Source of the DNA: an uncultured Duncaniella sp.
Lineage (GTDB): Bacteria > Bacteroidota > Bacteroidia > Bacteroidales > Muribaculaceae
Length of the DNA stretch: 64,000 nucleotides
Direction of reading: 5' to 3'
NCBI GenBank assembly: GCA_910577335.1
Contig: CAJTMJ010000008.1
Coordinates: 1-64,000, forward strand
Position 1 is the first letter of the stretch, and each line of letters opens with the position of its first letter. Shown piece after piece: positions 26,231 to 35,691 of this stretch. The position numbers were made by a program, and so were the translations under genes. The notes beneath the pieces are model-generated. The model was not told where the DNA came from. It did not search any database and saw only the letters and a program-made list of their open reading frames with translations.

Positions 26231-26294
26231 TGAGAGTTAAAAATGTGAATTATATCAAATATCCAAACTGAAAAAATTTTTTGAATAGAAATTT

Positions 26295-27650
26295 ATGGAG
26301 ACATTTCTTATAAAAGCGGCTCAATTGATTGTGGCATTGGCGTTTCTTGTGATTATTCACGAGTTCGGTCACTATATATTTGCCCGCATATTCGGAATAA
26401 AGGTTGAAAAATTCTACATGTTTTTTGACCCTTACTTTTCATTGTTTAAATGGAAACCCAAACCCAAAAAGGATGCGGATCCCAACAAGACTTCGTGGCG
26501 AGATACTGAGTATGGCATAGGGTGGCTGCCGTTGGGCGGTTATTGTAAGATTGCCGGTATGATTGACGAGTCGATGGATACCGAGCAGATGAAGCAGGAA
26601 CCCAAACCTTGGGAATTCCGAACCAAGCCGGCTTACCAGCGATTGCTTGTGATGCTTGGCGGCGTGACGTTTAATTTCATACTTGCCATATTAATCTATG
26701 CCGGCATAGCAATGCATTGGGGCTCAAAGTATATACCTTTTGATGCCGCTACCGAGGGATTTGATTTTGTGCCTGCCGCACAGGCTGTAGGTTTCAAGAA
26801 TGGTGATATACCCTTGATGGCTGATGGTGAAAAGCTTGACGCATCGCAGGGTGATTACGCTTACAAGATGGCTGATGCCGATGTGGTGACAGTGCTGCGT
26901 AATAAAAAAGACACCGTGAATATCCGTATTCCGGAGGATTTCATATTCCGTCTTAATGACGACAAAGGTTTTCTCGGTTATCGTCTGCCGGTATACATTG
27001 ACCGTGTAGTGCCCGGGGAAGCAGCCGCTAAAGCCGGATTGCAAGAGGGTGACCACATTGTGGCTGTAGATACAGTCCTTACCCCAACATTCACAGAGCT
27101 TACTCCCACGCTTGTGCAGTATGCCGACAAGGAAACGACTGTGACTGTGGAGCGTGACGGCAAACGGATAGTGGTTCCCATCACACCCAATGAGTACGGC
27201 AAACTCGGATTTCAGCTCCGTCCCATCACTGCTGTGTATCCGACAGTGACTGTTAACTACGGATTTTTCGAATCTTTCCCCAAGGGATGGGAGATAGGCA
27301 CCACCACTCTCGGTAACTACGTAAGCTCGATGAAGCATGTGTTCTCGTCGGAGGGAGCGCAGAGTCTTGGCGGTTTCGGTGCGATAGGAAATATGTTCCC
27401 TGAAAAGTGGAATTGGCTTTCATTCTGGGAGATTACGGCATTCCTGTCGGTGGTACTCGCATTTATGAATATCATACCTATTCCCGGACTTGACGGCGGA
27501 CATGTGATGTTCCTGATCTGGGAGATTGTCACCCGTCGCAAACCATCGGAAAAGGTACTTATCGCCGCTCAGTATGTCGGCATGGCATTCCTGCTTCTAC
27601 TCCTGATATATGCCAACGGTAACGACATTTTCAGGGCATTCCTGAAATAG
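26295..27650 (+). CDS. rseP: RseP-type site-2 protease
   Basis: A 451-residue intramembrane zinc metalloprotease (family M50). HEFGH at residues 22-26 lies in the first membrane helix, and the third metal ligand lies in PGLDGGH (LDG 399-401) in a late helix. PDZ-like sequence lies between (about 205-290, GEAAAKAGLQEGDHIVAVD). A long soluble insertion (about 55-85) follows the first helix, as in other Bacteroidales. It cleaves anti-sigma factors and possibly signal peptide remnants in the inner membrane. It lies 64 nt downstream of dxr. Confidence 0.94.
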   Translation: METFLIKAAQLIVALAFLVIIHEFGHYIFARIFGIKVEKFYMFFDPYFSLFKWKPKPKKDADPNKTSWRDTEYGIGWLPLGGYCKIAGMIDESMDTEQMKQEPKPWEFRTKPAYQRLLVMLGGVTFNFILAILIYAGIAMHWGSKYIPFDAATEGFDFVPAAQAVGFKNGDIPLMADGEKLDASQGDYAYKMADADVVTVLRNKKDTVNIRIPEDFIFRLNDDKGFLGYRLPVYIDRVVPGEAAAKAGLQEGDHIVAVDTVLTPTFTELTPTLVQYADKETTVTVERDGKRIVVPITPNEYGKLGFQLRPITAVYPTVTVNYGFFESFPKGWEIGTTTLGNYVSSMKHVFSSEGAQSLGGFGAIGNMFPEKWNWLSFWEITAFLSVVLAFMNIIPIPGLDGGHVMFLIWEIVTRRKPSEKVLIAAQYVGMAFLLLLLIYANGNDIFRAFLK

Positions 27651-27699
27651 CGGGGAGTAGAGACGAAACAATAATCATTGTAACATATAGATATTAGAT

Positions 27700-28887
27700 A
27701 TGTCACAACTCAAAACCATAACATTAAAACGAGGCAAGGAAGAATCCTTGCTGAGATTCCATCCGTGGGTGTTCTCCGGTGCGATAGCCAATCTTCCCGA
27801 TGACATTGAGGAAGGGGAGGTGGTGAAAGTTGTTTCCTCGGAGGGCAAGCTTCTCGGAGTGGGACACTATGAGATAGGTTCAATAGCTGTACGCATACTT
27901 GACTCGGCAGAAACGCCGATAGATGAAGCATTTTTCAATGACAGGTTGATGCAGGCATGGAAATTGCGTCAGCGTCTTGGACTGATACGCCCTGATAACT
28001 CGACATTCAGATTGGTGCATGGCGAGGGGGATTTTCTTCCCGGATGTGTCATTGATGTGTATGGTAAGACCGCCGTGCTGCAGGCTCATAGTCCCGGTAT
28101 GCACTATGCCCGAAACATGATAGCAAAAGCTATAGTTTCACTCCCTGATGCCGGAATAGAGAATGTGTATTATAAATCGGAAACAACTCTTCCGTTCAAG
28201 GCTCGACTGGACCCGGTGAATGACTATATAATTGGGGAATTTGAGACCAATATAGCCATAGAGAACGGACTTAAATTCAATATCGACTGGCTTAAAGGTC
28301 AGAAGACCGGATTTTTTGTGGACCAGAGGGATAATCGTGCATTGCTCCAGAAGTATAGCGAGGGGGCACGTGTGCTTAACATGTTCTGCTATACCGGAGG
28401 ATTTTCGGTATACGCTATGCGTGGAGGTGCTGAATTGGTTCATTCAGTTGACAGTTCGGCAAAGGCGGTCACACTGACTGATGCCAATATTGAGCTAAAC
28501 TTCCCCGGCGACAGTCGCCACAAAGCATTTGCACAGGATGCCTTCAAGTATCTTGCAGCGATGAAGAAGGGGGAATATGACCTGATAATTCTCGACCCGC
28601 CGGCATTTGCAAAGCATCGCAGTGCGATACGCAATGCCATGATAGGTTATCGCAGGCTGAATGCCGCAGCATTTGAAAAGATAGCCCCCGGAGGTATACT
28701 TTTCACATTCTCATGCTCTCAGGCTATCTCTAAAGAGCAGTTCCGGCTTGCGGTTTTCACAGCGGCGGCGATGTCGGGTCGCAAAGTGCGTATTCTGCAC
28801 CAGCTCACACAGCCGGCTGACCATCCCGTAAGCATCTACCATCCGGAAGGTGAATATCTTAAAGGTCTGGTTCTCTCAGTGGAATAA
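27700..28887 (+). CDS. RlmI-type class I rRNA (cytosine-5) methyltransferase
   Basis: A 395-residue SAM-dependent methyltransferase with an N-terminal PUA domain (about 1-80, RFHPWVFSGAI) and a C-terminal Rossmann domain (VLNMFCYTGGFSVYA, ILDPPAFAKHRS, FSCSQAIS). This is the layout of RlmI, which methylates C1962 of 23S rRNA. The FSCSQ cysteine is the expected catalytic residue. It sits 49 nt after rseP. The exact rRNA position is inferred from the family. Confidence 0.9.
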   Translation: MSQLKTITLKRGKEESLLRFHPWVFSGAIANLPDDIEEGEVVKVVSSEGKLLGVGHYEIGSIAVRILDSAETPIDEAFFNDRLMQAWKLRQRLGLIRPDNSTFRLVHGEGDFLPGCVIDVYGKTAVLQAHSPGMHYARNMIAKAIVSLPDAGIENVYYKSETTLPFKARLDPVNDYIIGEFETNIAIENGLKFNIDWLKGQKTGFFVDQRDNRALLQKYSEGARVLNMFCYTGGFSVYAMRGGAELVHSVDSSAKAVTLTDANIELNFPGDSRHKAFAQDAFKYLAAMKKGEYDLIILDPPAFAKHRSAIRNAMIGYRRLNAAAFEKIAPGGILFTFSCSQAISKEQFRLAVFTAAAMSGRKVRILHQLTQPADHPVSIYHPEGEYLKGLVLSVE

Positions 28888-28927
28888 AAACTTACTTGTG
28901 AATCTATAACCATTAAATATAATAACA

Positions 28928-30940
28928 GTGTCAACTAAATTCATCCTATCAGCTATGGCAGCTTTAGCCATCACATCGTGCGCCCCAAAGGCGACTACCG
29001 ATGCCGGAAGTGATGACTTCGACTACACAGTCGATCGCTTCGCCGATATCGAAGTGTTGCGTTATCAAGTTCCCGATTTCGAGAAACTTACCCCGCAGCA
29101 ACGTATACTCATCTACTATCTTACCGAAGCAGCTCTTACCGGACGTGATATTCTTTGGGATCAGAATGGTAAGTATAATCTTGCAATACGCGATCTTATC
29201 GAGAATGTATATTCAAACTACAACGGTGATAAGGAAAATGCCGATTACAAAGCTCTTGAAACTTATCTGAAGCAGATAGAGTTTGCCAACGGCATACATC
29301 ATCACTATTCAATGGATAAGTTCAAACCTGCTTTCTCACAGGAATTTTTGATGGAACAGATCGCAGCTCTTCCCGAGGATAAGAAACCTCAGAATGTGGA
29401 TGTGATTCTACCTGTGATATTCGATCCGGCAGTTATGCCTAAGAAAGTAAATCAGGCTGAAGGTCAGGACTTGATACTCACTTCTGCCAATAATCTATAT
29501 GAAGGTGTGACTCAGGCGGAAGTTGAGGCATATTACAATGCCCGCAAGGATACCACCGACGCAACTCCTATCTCATGGGGTCTTAACACCCGTGTTGTCA
29601 AGGAGAACGGCGAAGTGAAGGAGCAGGCTTATAAAGTTGGTGGCGTATACTCTGATGCCATCACTAAAATCGTCGAAAACCTGAACAAGGCAAAGCAATA
29701 TGCTGAAAACGATAAGCAGAAAGATGTGATAGATAAGCTTATCAAATACTATGAGACAGGTGATCTTAAGATATTTGATGATTATTCTATCGCTTGGGTA
29801 GAAGATACCGCCTCACAAGTGGATTTCATCAACGGGTTTATCGAGAGCTATGATGATCCGTTGGGAATGACCGGCGCATGGGAGTCAATTGTTAACTTCA
29901 AGAACAATGAGGCATCTCATCGCACAGAGGTTATATCATCGGAAGCCCAGTGGTTTGAGGATCATTCACCCGTTGACCCGCGTTTCCGCAAGGACAAGGT
30001 TAAGGGTGTGTCAGCAAAGGTTATCACTGCCGCTATTCTTGCCGGCGATTCATATCCCGCCACACCTATAGGTATCAATCTTCCTAATGCCAACTGGATT
30101 CGTGCCGCTCACGGTTCGAAATCTGTGACTTTGGAGAATATCACTCAGGCATACGACATGGCATCGCACGGTAACGGTTTCAACGAGGAGTTTGTGATTG
30201 ATAAGGAGACTTCCGACCTGATGGACAAGTATCTTTTCATCACTGATAATCTTCATACCGACCTTCATGAGTGTCTCGGACATGGTTCAGGCAAACTTCT
30301 TCCCGGTGTTGACCCCGATGCGTTGAAAGCTCACGGTTCAACACTTGAAGAGGCTCGTGCTGACCTCTTCGCACTCTATTATCTCGCTGATCCGAAGCTC
30401 ATAGAGCTTGGTTTGCTTGACAATCCCGATGCTTATAAGGCTGAATATTATAAGTATATTCTTAACGGCTTGATGACTCAGCTTATGCGTATAGAGCCGG
30501 GCAAGGATGTTGAGGAAGCTCACATGCGTAACCGTCAGCTCATCTCTGCATGGGTGTTTGAAAAGGGTAAGGCTGATAACGTTATCGAGATGGTGAAACG
30601 TGACGGAAAGACTTACATCCAAATCAATGATTACGCAAAGCTTCGTGACCTCTTCGGTCAGCTCCTTGCTGAGGTACAGCGCATAAAGAGCGAGGGTGAC
30701 TATGCCGCAGGTCGTGACTTGGTTGAGACTTACGCTGTGAAGGTTGACCCCGAAATCCATAAGGAAGTGCTTGACCGCTATGCAAAACTTGACATAGCTC
30801 CTTACAAGGGATTTGTGAATCCTGTCTACACTCCGGTGTTGGATAAGGATGGCAATATCACCGATGTTACCGTAAGCTACACAGAGGAATATCTACCTCA
30901 GGTGCTCCGCTACTCACGTGAGTATCGCACATTGCATTGA
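28928..30940 (+). CDS. Dipeptidyl peptidase III-like lipoprotein (family M49)
   Basis: A 670-residue zinc exopeptidase of family M49, which removes dipeptides from the N-terminus of oligopeptides. The zinc motif is HECLGH (447-452) and the second motif EEARAD is at 474-479. It starts with GTG; this start is needed for the lipoprotein signal MSTKFILSAMAALAITSC, with lipidation at C18, since the next methionine leaves too short a signal. Thus the enzyme should be membrane-anchored in the envelope, whereas many DPP III enzymes are cytosolic. It ends the dxr unit at a very long hairpin. Confidence 0.92.
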   Translation: MSTKFILSAMAALAITSCAPKATTDAGSDDFDYTVDRFADIEVLRYQVPDFEKLTPQQRILIYYLTEAALTGRDILWDQNGKYNLAIRDLIENVYSNYNGDKENADYKALETYLKQIEFANGIHHHYSMDKFKPAFSQEFLMEQIAALPEDKKPQNVDVILPVIFDPAVMPKKVNQAEGQDLILTSANNLYEGVTQAEVEAYYNARKDTTDATPISWGLNTRVVKENGEVKEQAYKVGGVYSDAITKIVENLNKAKQYAENDKQKDVIDKLIKYYETGDLKIFDDYSIAWVEDTASQVDFINGFIESYDDPLGMTGAWESIVNFKNNEASHRTEVISSEAQWFEDHSPVDPRFRKDKVKGVSAKVITAAILAGDSYPATPIGINLPNANWIRAAHGSKSVTLENITQAYDMASHGNGFNEEFVIDKETSDLMDKYLFITDNLHTDLHECLGHGSGKLLPGVDPDALKAHGSTLEEARADLFALYYLADPKLIELGLLDNPDAYKAEYYKYILNGLMTQLMRIEPGKDVEEAHMRNRQLISAWVFEKGKADNVIEMVKRDGKTYIQINDYAKLRDLFGQLLAEVQRIKSEGDYAAGRDLVETYAVKVDPEIHKEVLDRYAKLDIAPYKGFVNPVYTPVLDKDGNITDVTVSYTEEYLPQVLRYSREYRTLH

Positions 30941-30954
30941 TTCTGAAAGTAGAA

Positions 30955-31013
30955 CCCAATAAAATAACCCGGATGATGGACTCAAAAACCATCATCCGGG
31001 TTATTTTATTGGG
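30955..31013. terminator. Perfect 25-bp stem terminator
   Basis: Arms 30955-30979 and 30989-31013 are perfectly complementary over 25 bp with a 9-nt loop. It separates the DPP III-like gene from the convergent MNT gene and may act in both directions. The stem is unusually long. Confidence 0.8.
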
Positions 31014-31020
31014 TAGTATC

Positions 31021-31317
31021 TTATATTAAAATTCCGGTTTTTAATATGTCGGAATAAAGCGGGTTATTCTTATCTTCAGTTAAAAGAACCGGCTCTATGA
31101 GATTGCTAATTTTGCGTTTTAGCTTCCATAATATCGGGGTGTCTGCAAAGTAATCGTCATTAAGATGCTCCACAACCACAGCTATATCAATATCACTATC
31201 AGCAGTGTACGTCCCTTTACTGAACGACCCGTAAAGATAAAGAGCTTTTAAGGGCAATCGTTCTGCAACTGCCGCTTTGTAGCATTGAGCCAATTTTATA
31301 GCTTGTTCTTTATCCAT
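31021..31317 (-). CDS. Minimal nucleotidyltransferase (MNT domain), second pair
   Basis: A 98-residue nucleotidyltransferase-domain protein. The catalytic pattern GSx10DxD is intact (GSFSKG...SDIDIAVV, about residues 30-47). It is the second gene of a pair, overlapping the preceding HEPN gene by 22 bases. Partner order is opposite to the pair at 19.7 kb, where the nucleotidyltransferase comes first. Confidence 0.85.
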   Translation of the reverse strand: MDKEQAIKLAQCYKAAVAERLPLKALYLYGSFSKGTYTADSDIDIAVVVEHLNDDYFADTPILWKLKRKISNLIEPVLLTEDKNNPLYSDILKTGILI

Positions 31318-31682
31318 AATCTTAATTCGTTAGTTAAACGTATCAGTTCTTTACACCTTTCAACATTTAAGCTTTGCATCAGTCGTTCTTTATATGAAGG
31401 ATAACGAGCTTCAATGTTCAATGGTTCAAGAGTATCTATTGTATCCAATTGAAACTCTGACATCTCAGTGTAAATTCCGGTTTTTTCTGCGAGTCGTGAT
31501 AATGTGTGAATCTTTAATGGCGGTTCATCCAATATTTTGCTCCAATAGGCTTTCAATATCTTTTCAATTGTTTGATGACACATGAAGCCTACATAGAGAT
31601 AGCGTTTGGTTTCAAGCATGGCATTTGCCGTGTCGAAATCATAATCGGACATTTCTACCCAGTATTTTACATTGTCATTCAT
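31296..31682 (-). CDS. HEPN domain protein, second pair
   Basis: A 128-residue all-helical HEPN protein (YWVEMSDYDFDTANAML, CHQTIEKILKAYW, KIHTLSRLA, IEARYP). It belongs to the HEPN branch that pairs with nucleotidyltransferases but has no Rx4-6H ribonuclease motif, so it is less likely to be an active RNase toxin than the HepT-like protein at 20.0 kb. It precedes the nucleotidyltransferase gene with a 22-base overlap. Confidence 0.82.
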   Translation of the reverse strand: MNDNVKYWVEMSDYDFDTANAMLETKRYLYVGFMCHQTIEKILKAYWSKILDEPPLKIHTLSRLAEKTGIYTEMSEFQLDTIDTLEPLNIEARYPSYKERLMQSLNVERCKELIRLTNELRLWIKNKL

Positions 31683-31706
31683 TCGCAGTTATATTCTTCA
31701 CATTTG

Positions 31707-31714
31707 CAAAGATA
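31707..31714 (-). promoter_or_regulatory. -7 box TATCTTTG for the HEPN/MNT pair
   Basis: CAAAGATA on the plus strand is TATCTTTG on the minus strand, 24 nt upstream of the HEPN start. No convincing -33 element. Confidence 0.55.
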
Positions 31715-31783
31715 GTGATTCGTCCTGAAATAAAAGCATTTGAGGAATACAAATCGTTTATCTCGACAAACTGATTGCTCAAA

Positions 31784-33478
31784 TTACCGGATGTTTTTGT
31801 GGCGGATGCGCCAGATTACAGCATCGTAGGGTGAGATCATTGTGGTGAAGGGCTTGTCGGGGCTGAGTTGTTTAAGCTCGCGGTCGCCCGACAGCAGTTC
31901 GGTAGCCACTACCTCACCTTCGGGTATGTTGAGGGTTTCAAGCGCATGTCTCGGCACATTGATGGCAAGGTCGCAGGAGTCGGGGGAGAAGTTGACAGCT
32001 ATCAGGAGAGTTTCGCCATTCAGGCTACGCATGAACACATATTGACGATGTGGATTCAGAGTCGGGTTCTGATAGTTGACATACATCAGGTCGAAGAATC
32101 TGCCATTAGAGATGGCTTTCTCAGAGTTACAGAGTTTAAGTATGGTTTTGTACTTGTTCCGTAGCCAGCGTTCACGGGGAGTCATCTGCGAACCGTCGGG
32201 ATTGCCGTTGTTATACCATCGGCGGATGGTGCCCACACTCCAGTAGTCAAATATTGTGGTTCTGCCGTCGTGTCCGCTGAATCCTTCCGCATCAGTGGCT
32301 TGTTCGCCAAGCTCCTGACCGGCGTATATCATCATCGGACCGGTAGATATCATAGAGCTAACCACCAGCGATGGTATTACCTTGGCAGGGTCTTTGGCAT
32401 AGAATTTTGAGCCGAAGCGCTGCTCGTCATGGTTTTCAAGGAAGTTGAGCATGTGAGGCGCAATACCTTCCACAGTCTGCCAACAGTTTGTAATGGTAGC
32501 AGCAGAGTAGTTAGAACACATCACACCTCTCAGAGTATCATAGAGATTAACTTTGTCGTAGAGGTAATCGAAGCCGCCCTTTTCGATGAAATCACGGTAG
32601 AGCTTTACATCATATATTTCAGCAATGAATTTGATGTGCGGGTAGTGATCCTTCACGTTCGGTATTGCCCATTGCCAAAATTCCAAAGGAACCATGTGTA
32701 CCATGTCGCAACGGAAAGCATCGACACCTTTTGAAGCCCAGTAACGGAGGATGTGAAGCATCTTATACCATGTGTCAGGTATAGGGCTGAAATGAGCCGA
32801 CCAGTCACCGTAATCACGTCCGTAGTTCAGCTTAACTGTCTCATACCAATTGTGCGCATTGGGGAATGCTGTGAAGCAGTCGTCGCCGGTAGCTTTGGCG
32901 GGAAATTCTATATATGCGTTCTTGCCGCTTCCCATATCCACGGAGGGGGCAAAAAGCTGTCGGGTGATATAGTAGTAGTTATTATTCGGGTCGAAGAATT
33001 TATTTGTGTCATCGTCCACGCCGAAATCCTTAATTCCGATAGGTTTAGCGTCGGAATAATAGCAGCGGGCGGTGTGGTTGGGGACAAAATCGATTATCAC
33101 CTCCATTCCGGCATCATGAGTACGAGTGACGAGTGCTTCAAATTCAGCCATCCTGTTTTTCACATCCACGGCTATGTCAGGGTCGATGTCGTAGTAGTCC
33201 TTGATGGCATAGGGAGAGCCGGCCTCACCTTTCACTACATGGGGATTGTCAGGACGTATTCCCTCTTTGCTGTAATCAGTTTTTGTTGCGTGTTCGATTA
33301 CTCCGGTATACCAAATGTGAGTGACACCAAGTTCTTTGATCTTAGTCAGTATTGTTTCGGTAATGTCATTCATTTTGCCCGAACCGTTCTGCTGATAGGT
33401 GCCGTTTGGGATACAGTGAGCGTTTGTGTTCGTAAAAATTCGAGGAAATAGTTGATAAATTATTGGTTTACTTTCCAT
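31784..33478 (-). CDS. Cytoplasmic alpha-amylase family (GH13) enzyme
   Basis: A 564-residue GH13 enzyme without a signal peptide, so probably cytoplasmic. Catalytic residues are visible: nucleophile D258 (DAFRCDMVH), acid/base E287 (FIAEIYD) and the transition-state D351 (ENHDEQR); the conserved DFVPNH block is at about 130-135. A C-terminal beta-sandwich domain follows the barrel. It may act on imported maltodextrins or stored glycogen. Specificity is not evident from the sequence. The patatin gene lies 49 nt upstream on the same strand. Confidence 0.9.
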   Translation of the reverse strand: MESKPIIYQLFPRIFTNTNAHCIPNGTYQQNGSGKMNDITETILTKIKELGVTHIWYTGVIEHATKTDYSKEGIRPDNPHVVKGEAGSPYAIKDYYDIDPDIAVDVKNRMAEFEALVTRTHDAGMEVIIDFVPNHTARCYYSDAKPIGIKDFGVDDDTNKFFDPNNNYYYITRQLFAPSVDMGSGKNAYIEFPAKATGDDCFTAFPNAHNWYETVKLNYGRDYGDWSAHFSPIPDTWYKMLHILRYWASKGVDAFRCDMVHMVPLEFWQWAIPNVKDHYPHIKFIAEIYDVKLYRDFIEKGGFDYLYDKVNLYDTLRGVMCSNYSAATITNCWQTVEGIAPHMLNFLENHDEQRFGSKFYAKDPAKVIPSLVVSSMISTGPMMIYAGQELGEQATDAEGFSGHDGRTTIFDYWSVGTIRRWYNNGNPDGSQMTPRERWLRNKYKTILKLCNSEKAISNGRFFDLMYVNYQNPTLNPHRQYVFMRSLNGETLLIAVNFSPDSCDLAINVPRHALETLNIPEGEVVATELLSGDRELKQLSPDKPFTTMISPYDAVIWRIRHKNIR

Positions 33479-33527
33479 CGCTTGGTAAAATGATTTTGGT
33501 ATTTAGATATTATTTTTGGCTTATATG

Positions 33528-34349
33528 TTATTTGTTACCATCCTTTTTCTGCAACTCCGACATCTCTTTGAATCCGGCGGCAAGGAGAGTGCTGCGGGTG
33601 TTGTCGTAGCCTGAGCGATATACTTTAGTGATCTGCTTTAGGTTGAATACCTTATAACGGGCTATGTCGTTAATGCTTATGGCAAGGTCGCAAAGCTGCA
33701 TCTGAGGTATGGAGTTGGTCTTAACAAGCAGATCGTAAGTTCGCTGGGCTATGTCAATTATAGATTTCGGGTTCCCTCGGCGGGGAAGAGGGCTGCAATT
33801 CACACCTATGAGGTATTTGCACTTATCTCTTAAAGCCCATGCCGGAAGGTTTGCGAGCACACCCCCGTCCACGTAGGTCACCCCGTCTATTTTAGCCGGT
33901 TTGAACACAATGGGTATGCTGCATGAAGCCGCCACACGTTCAAATATCTGCCCCTCAGTGAATGCCACGGGGCGATTATTGTCGAGGTCAGTGGCACATA
34001 TCACAGCCGGAAGCGGTAGCTGCTCGATATTCTCGTAGGGTATATGCTTGCGGAGGAATTTCTTGAATCCCTCCATTGAGAAAAAGCCGTCGCGCGGGAC
34101 GCCTATCTCGGCAAAGTCGGTGAAACTTGCGTCGCTGAATACCCGCAGAATCTCTTCGGGCTTCATACCGCTCGCATACATAGCGGTGACAACCGAACCG
34201 GCACTCACTCCGGCGATTATGTCGGGCTTTATGCCGAATTCCTCCAGAGCTTTCAGTGCCCCGGCATGAGCAAAGCCTCTCGCACCGCCGCCGCTAAGCA
34301 CGAGTCCCACCTTGTAAGGCTTACGAGAAAATTTCAACATATCCAACAT
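33528..34349 (-). CDS. Patatin-like phospholipase
   Basis: A 273-residue protein of the bacterial patatin family (RssA-like), a serine lipid acyl hydrolase with a Ser-Asp dyad. The oxyanion loop GGGARG (20-25), nucleophile elbow GVSAG with S49, and the later DGG aspartate motif (VDGGVLANLP, about 164-173) are all present. There is no signal peptide. It is the first gene of a likely unit with the GH13 enzyme. Substrate unknown. Confidence 0.9.
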   Translation of the reverse strand: MLDMLKFSRKPYKVGLVLSGGGARGFAHAGALKALEEFGIKPDIIAGVSAGSVVTAMYASGMKPEEILRVFSDASFTDFAEIGVPRDGFFSMEGFKKFLRKHIPYENIEQLPLPAVICATDLDNNRPVAFTEGQIFERVAASCSIPIVFKPAKIDGVTYVDGGVLANLPAWALRDKCKYLIGVNCSPLPRRGNPKSIIDIAQRTYDLLVKTNSIPQMQLCDLAISINDIARYKVFNLKQITKVYRSGYDNTRSTLLAAGFKEMSELQKKDGNK

Positions 34350-34432
34350 GGTAACCGCAAAATTACAATTTTTCCATGAAACAGCTATCTCTAATTTTTA
34401 TTTTAACATCCGTAAAAATCAACTTTTTTTCG

Positions 34433-34440
34433 TAAATTTG
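34433..34440 (+). promoter_or_regulatory. -7 box TAAATTTG for holB
   Basis: TAAATTTG matches TAnnTTTG and lies 95 nt before the holB start. The leader between contains a small hairpin (GGGTA 34457-34461 with TACCC 34468-34472) and two GTGACAT repeats. Function of the leader is unknown. Confidence 0.5.
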
Positions 34441-34535
34441 CATAGGAAGAGGGTGCGGGTAGGAGCATACCCTTGTGCATAGTGACATATAATGCCATGT
34501 GACATCCTCTGCCAAGTAAGATAGTAAAACCAAGA

Positions 34536-35666
34536 ATGAGATTTAGCGATATACCATCACACGAAAATGTAAAGCGCCAGTTGCATGACATGGTGGCTGA
34601 CGGACGCATCCCCCACGCATTGCTTTTGCACGGTCCGGCAGGGATAGGAAAGTTTATGCTTGCAAGAGCGTTCGCACAGTATATTCACTGCCAGTCGCCT
34701 ACCCCCGACGGGGAGCCGTGTGGCAAATGTGCCTCATGTCTGCAACACCAGTCGTTTAATCATGTGGATACTCTGTATGTGTTTCCGGTGGTCAAGACCG
34801 ATAAGATAAAAGCCCCTGTGTCGGACGATTATATGCAGGAGTTCAAAGATTTTATCTCGGTAAGCCCGTTTATGGATTTCGACAGGTGGGCGCAGTCGTT
34901 TGACAAGAAAAATGCGCAGCCGGTGATATACGTTTCGGAGAGCGAGCAGCTTGAGCAAAGGTTGGCAGTGACTACCACTGTGTCAAAATATAAGGTGGTG
35001 CTGTTCTGGTTACCGGAAAAGATGAACGAGCAGACTGCCAATAAGCTTCTGAAGCTTATAGAGGAACCTTTCAGCGACACTATTTTTGTACTCGTGTCGA
35101 ATAATGCGGCAGGTATACTTCCAACTATATATTCACGTTGCCGACCCATAGAGATGAAGCGTCTGAGCGATGACGTGATAGCCGAACATCTCACCACGCA
35201 TCTGTCTGTTGACCCGCAGGACGCACTTTCGATAGCTCACATAGCATCGGGCGACATGATAGCCGCTTTGCGTTCGATGGATGCCACAAGTGTGAGTCGC
35301 ATGTTCTTCGACTATTTCGTGCAACTGATGCGTTTGGCTTACATGCGTGACGTGAAAGGTCTGAAACAGTGGAGCGCCGATGTCACAGCGATGGGTAGAG
35401 AGCAGGAGGTGAAATTTTACGATTACTGCCAACGCCTGATACGTGAGAATTTCATATATAATTTCAACTGCCCCGACCTCGTGTACCTTAATCGCACCGA
35501 AAGCCAGTTCAGCAAGAATTTTGCCCGCTTCATCACCGAAAACAACGCTGAAAAGATAATCGATGTGATGAATCAGGCATCTATCGACATAGCCGGAAAC
35601 GCCAACGGCAAGATAGTCAATTTTGACGCAGCGATAAAAATGATAATCCTTATCAAAAACTTTTAA
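34536..35666 (+). CDS. holB: DNA polymerase III delta' subunit
   Basis: A 376-residue clamp-loader subunit. The AAA+ P-loop reads GPAGIGKF (33-40) with F in place of the usual S/T, in keeping with delta' being a non-ATP-hydrolysing subunit. A zinc module of four cysteines follows at C52, C62, C65 and C68. The protein acts in the replication clamp loader with delta and DnaX. It begins a run of five plus-strand genes with an AddB-like nuclease, hemW, a glycosyltransferase and a PHP enzyme, the last two having their own promoter. Confidence 0.92.
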   Translation: MRFSDIPSHENVKRQLHDMVADGRIPHALLLHGPAGIGKFMLARAFAQYIHCQSPTPDGEPCGKCASCLQHQSFNHVDTLYVFPVVKTDKIKAPVSDDYMQEFKDFISVSPFMDFDRWAQSFDKKNAQPVIYVSESEQLEQRLAVTTTVSKYKVVLFWLPEKMNEQTANKLLKLIEEPFSDTIFVLVSNNAAGILPTIYSRCRPIEMKRLSDDVIAEHLTTHLSVDPQDALSIAHIASGDMIAALRSMDATSVSRMFFDYFVQLMRLAYMRDVKGLKQWSADVTAMGREQEVKFYDYCQRLIRENFIYNFNCPDLVYLNRTESQFSKNFARFITENNAEKIIDVMNQASIDIAGNANGKIVNFDAAIKMIILIKNF

Positions 35667-35691
35667 CAGGTGTGTGCGCACCCATCTTTAA

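Noticed and set aside
26724..27338. 204-codon antisense frame in rseP
   Set aside because: rseP is unmistakable on the other strand. The antisense frame shows no known domain and is a codon-bias shadow.
32753..33451. 232-codon antisense frame in the GH13 gene
   Set aside because: GH13 catalytic residues are intact on the minus strand, and the plus-strand frame has no recognisable domain.
35133..35681. 182-codon antisense frame in holB
   Set aside because: A shadow of holB, with no independent promoter or family resemblance.
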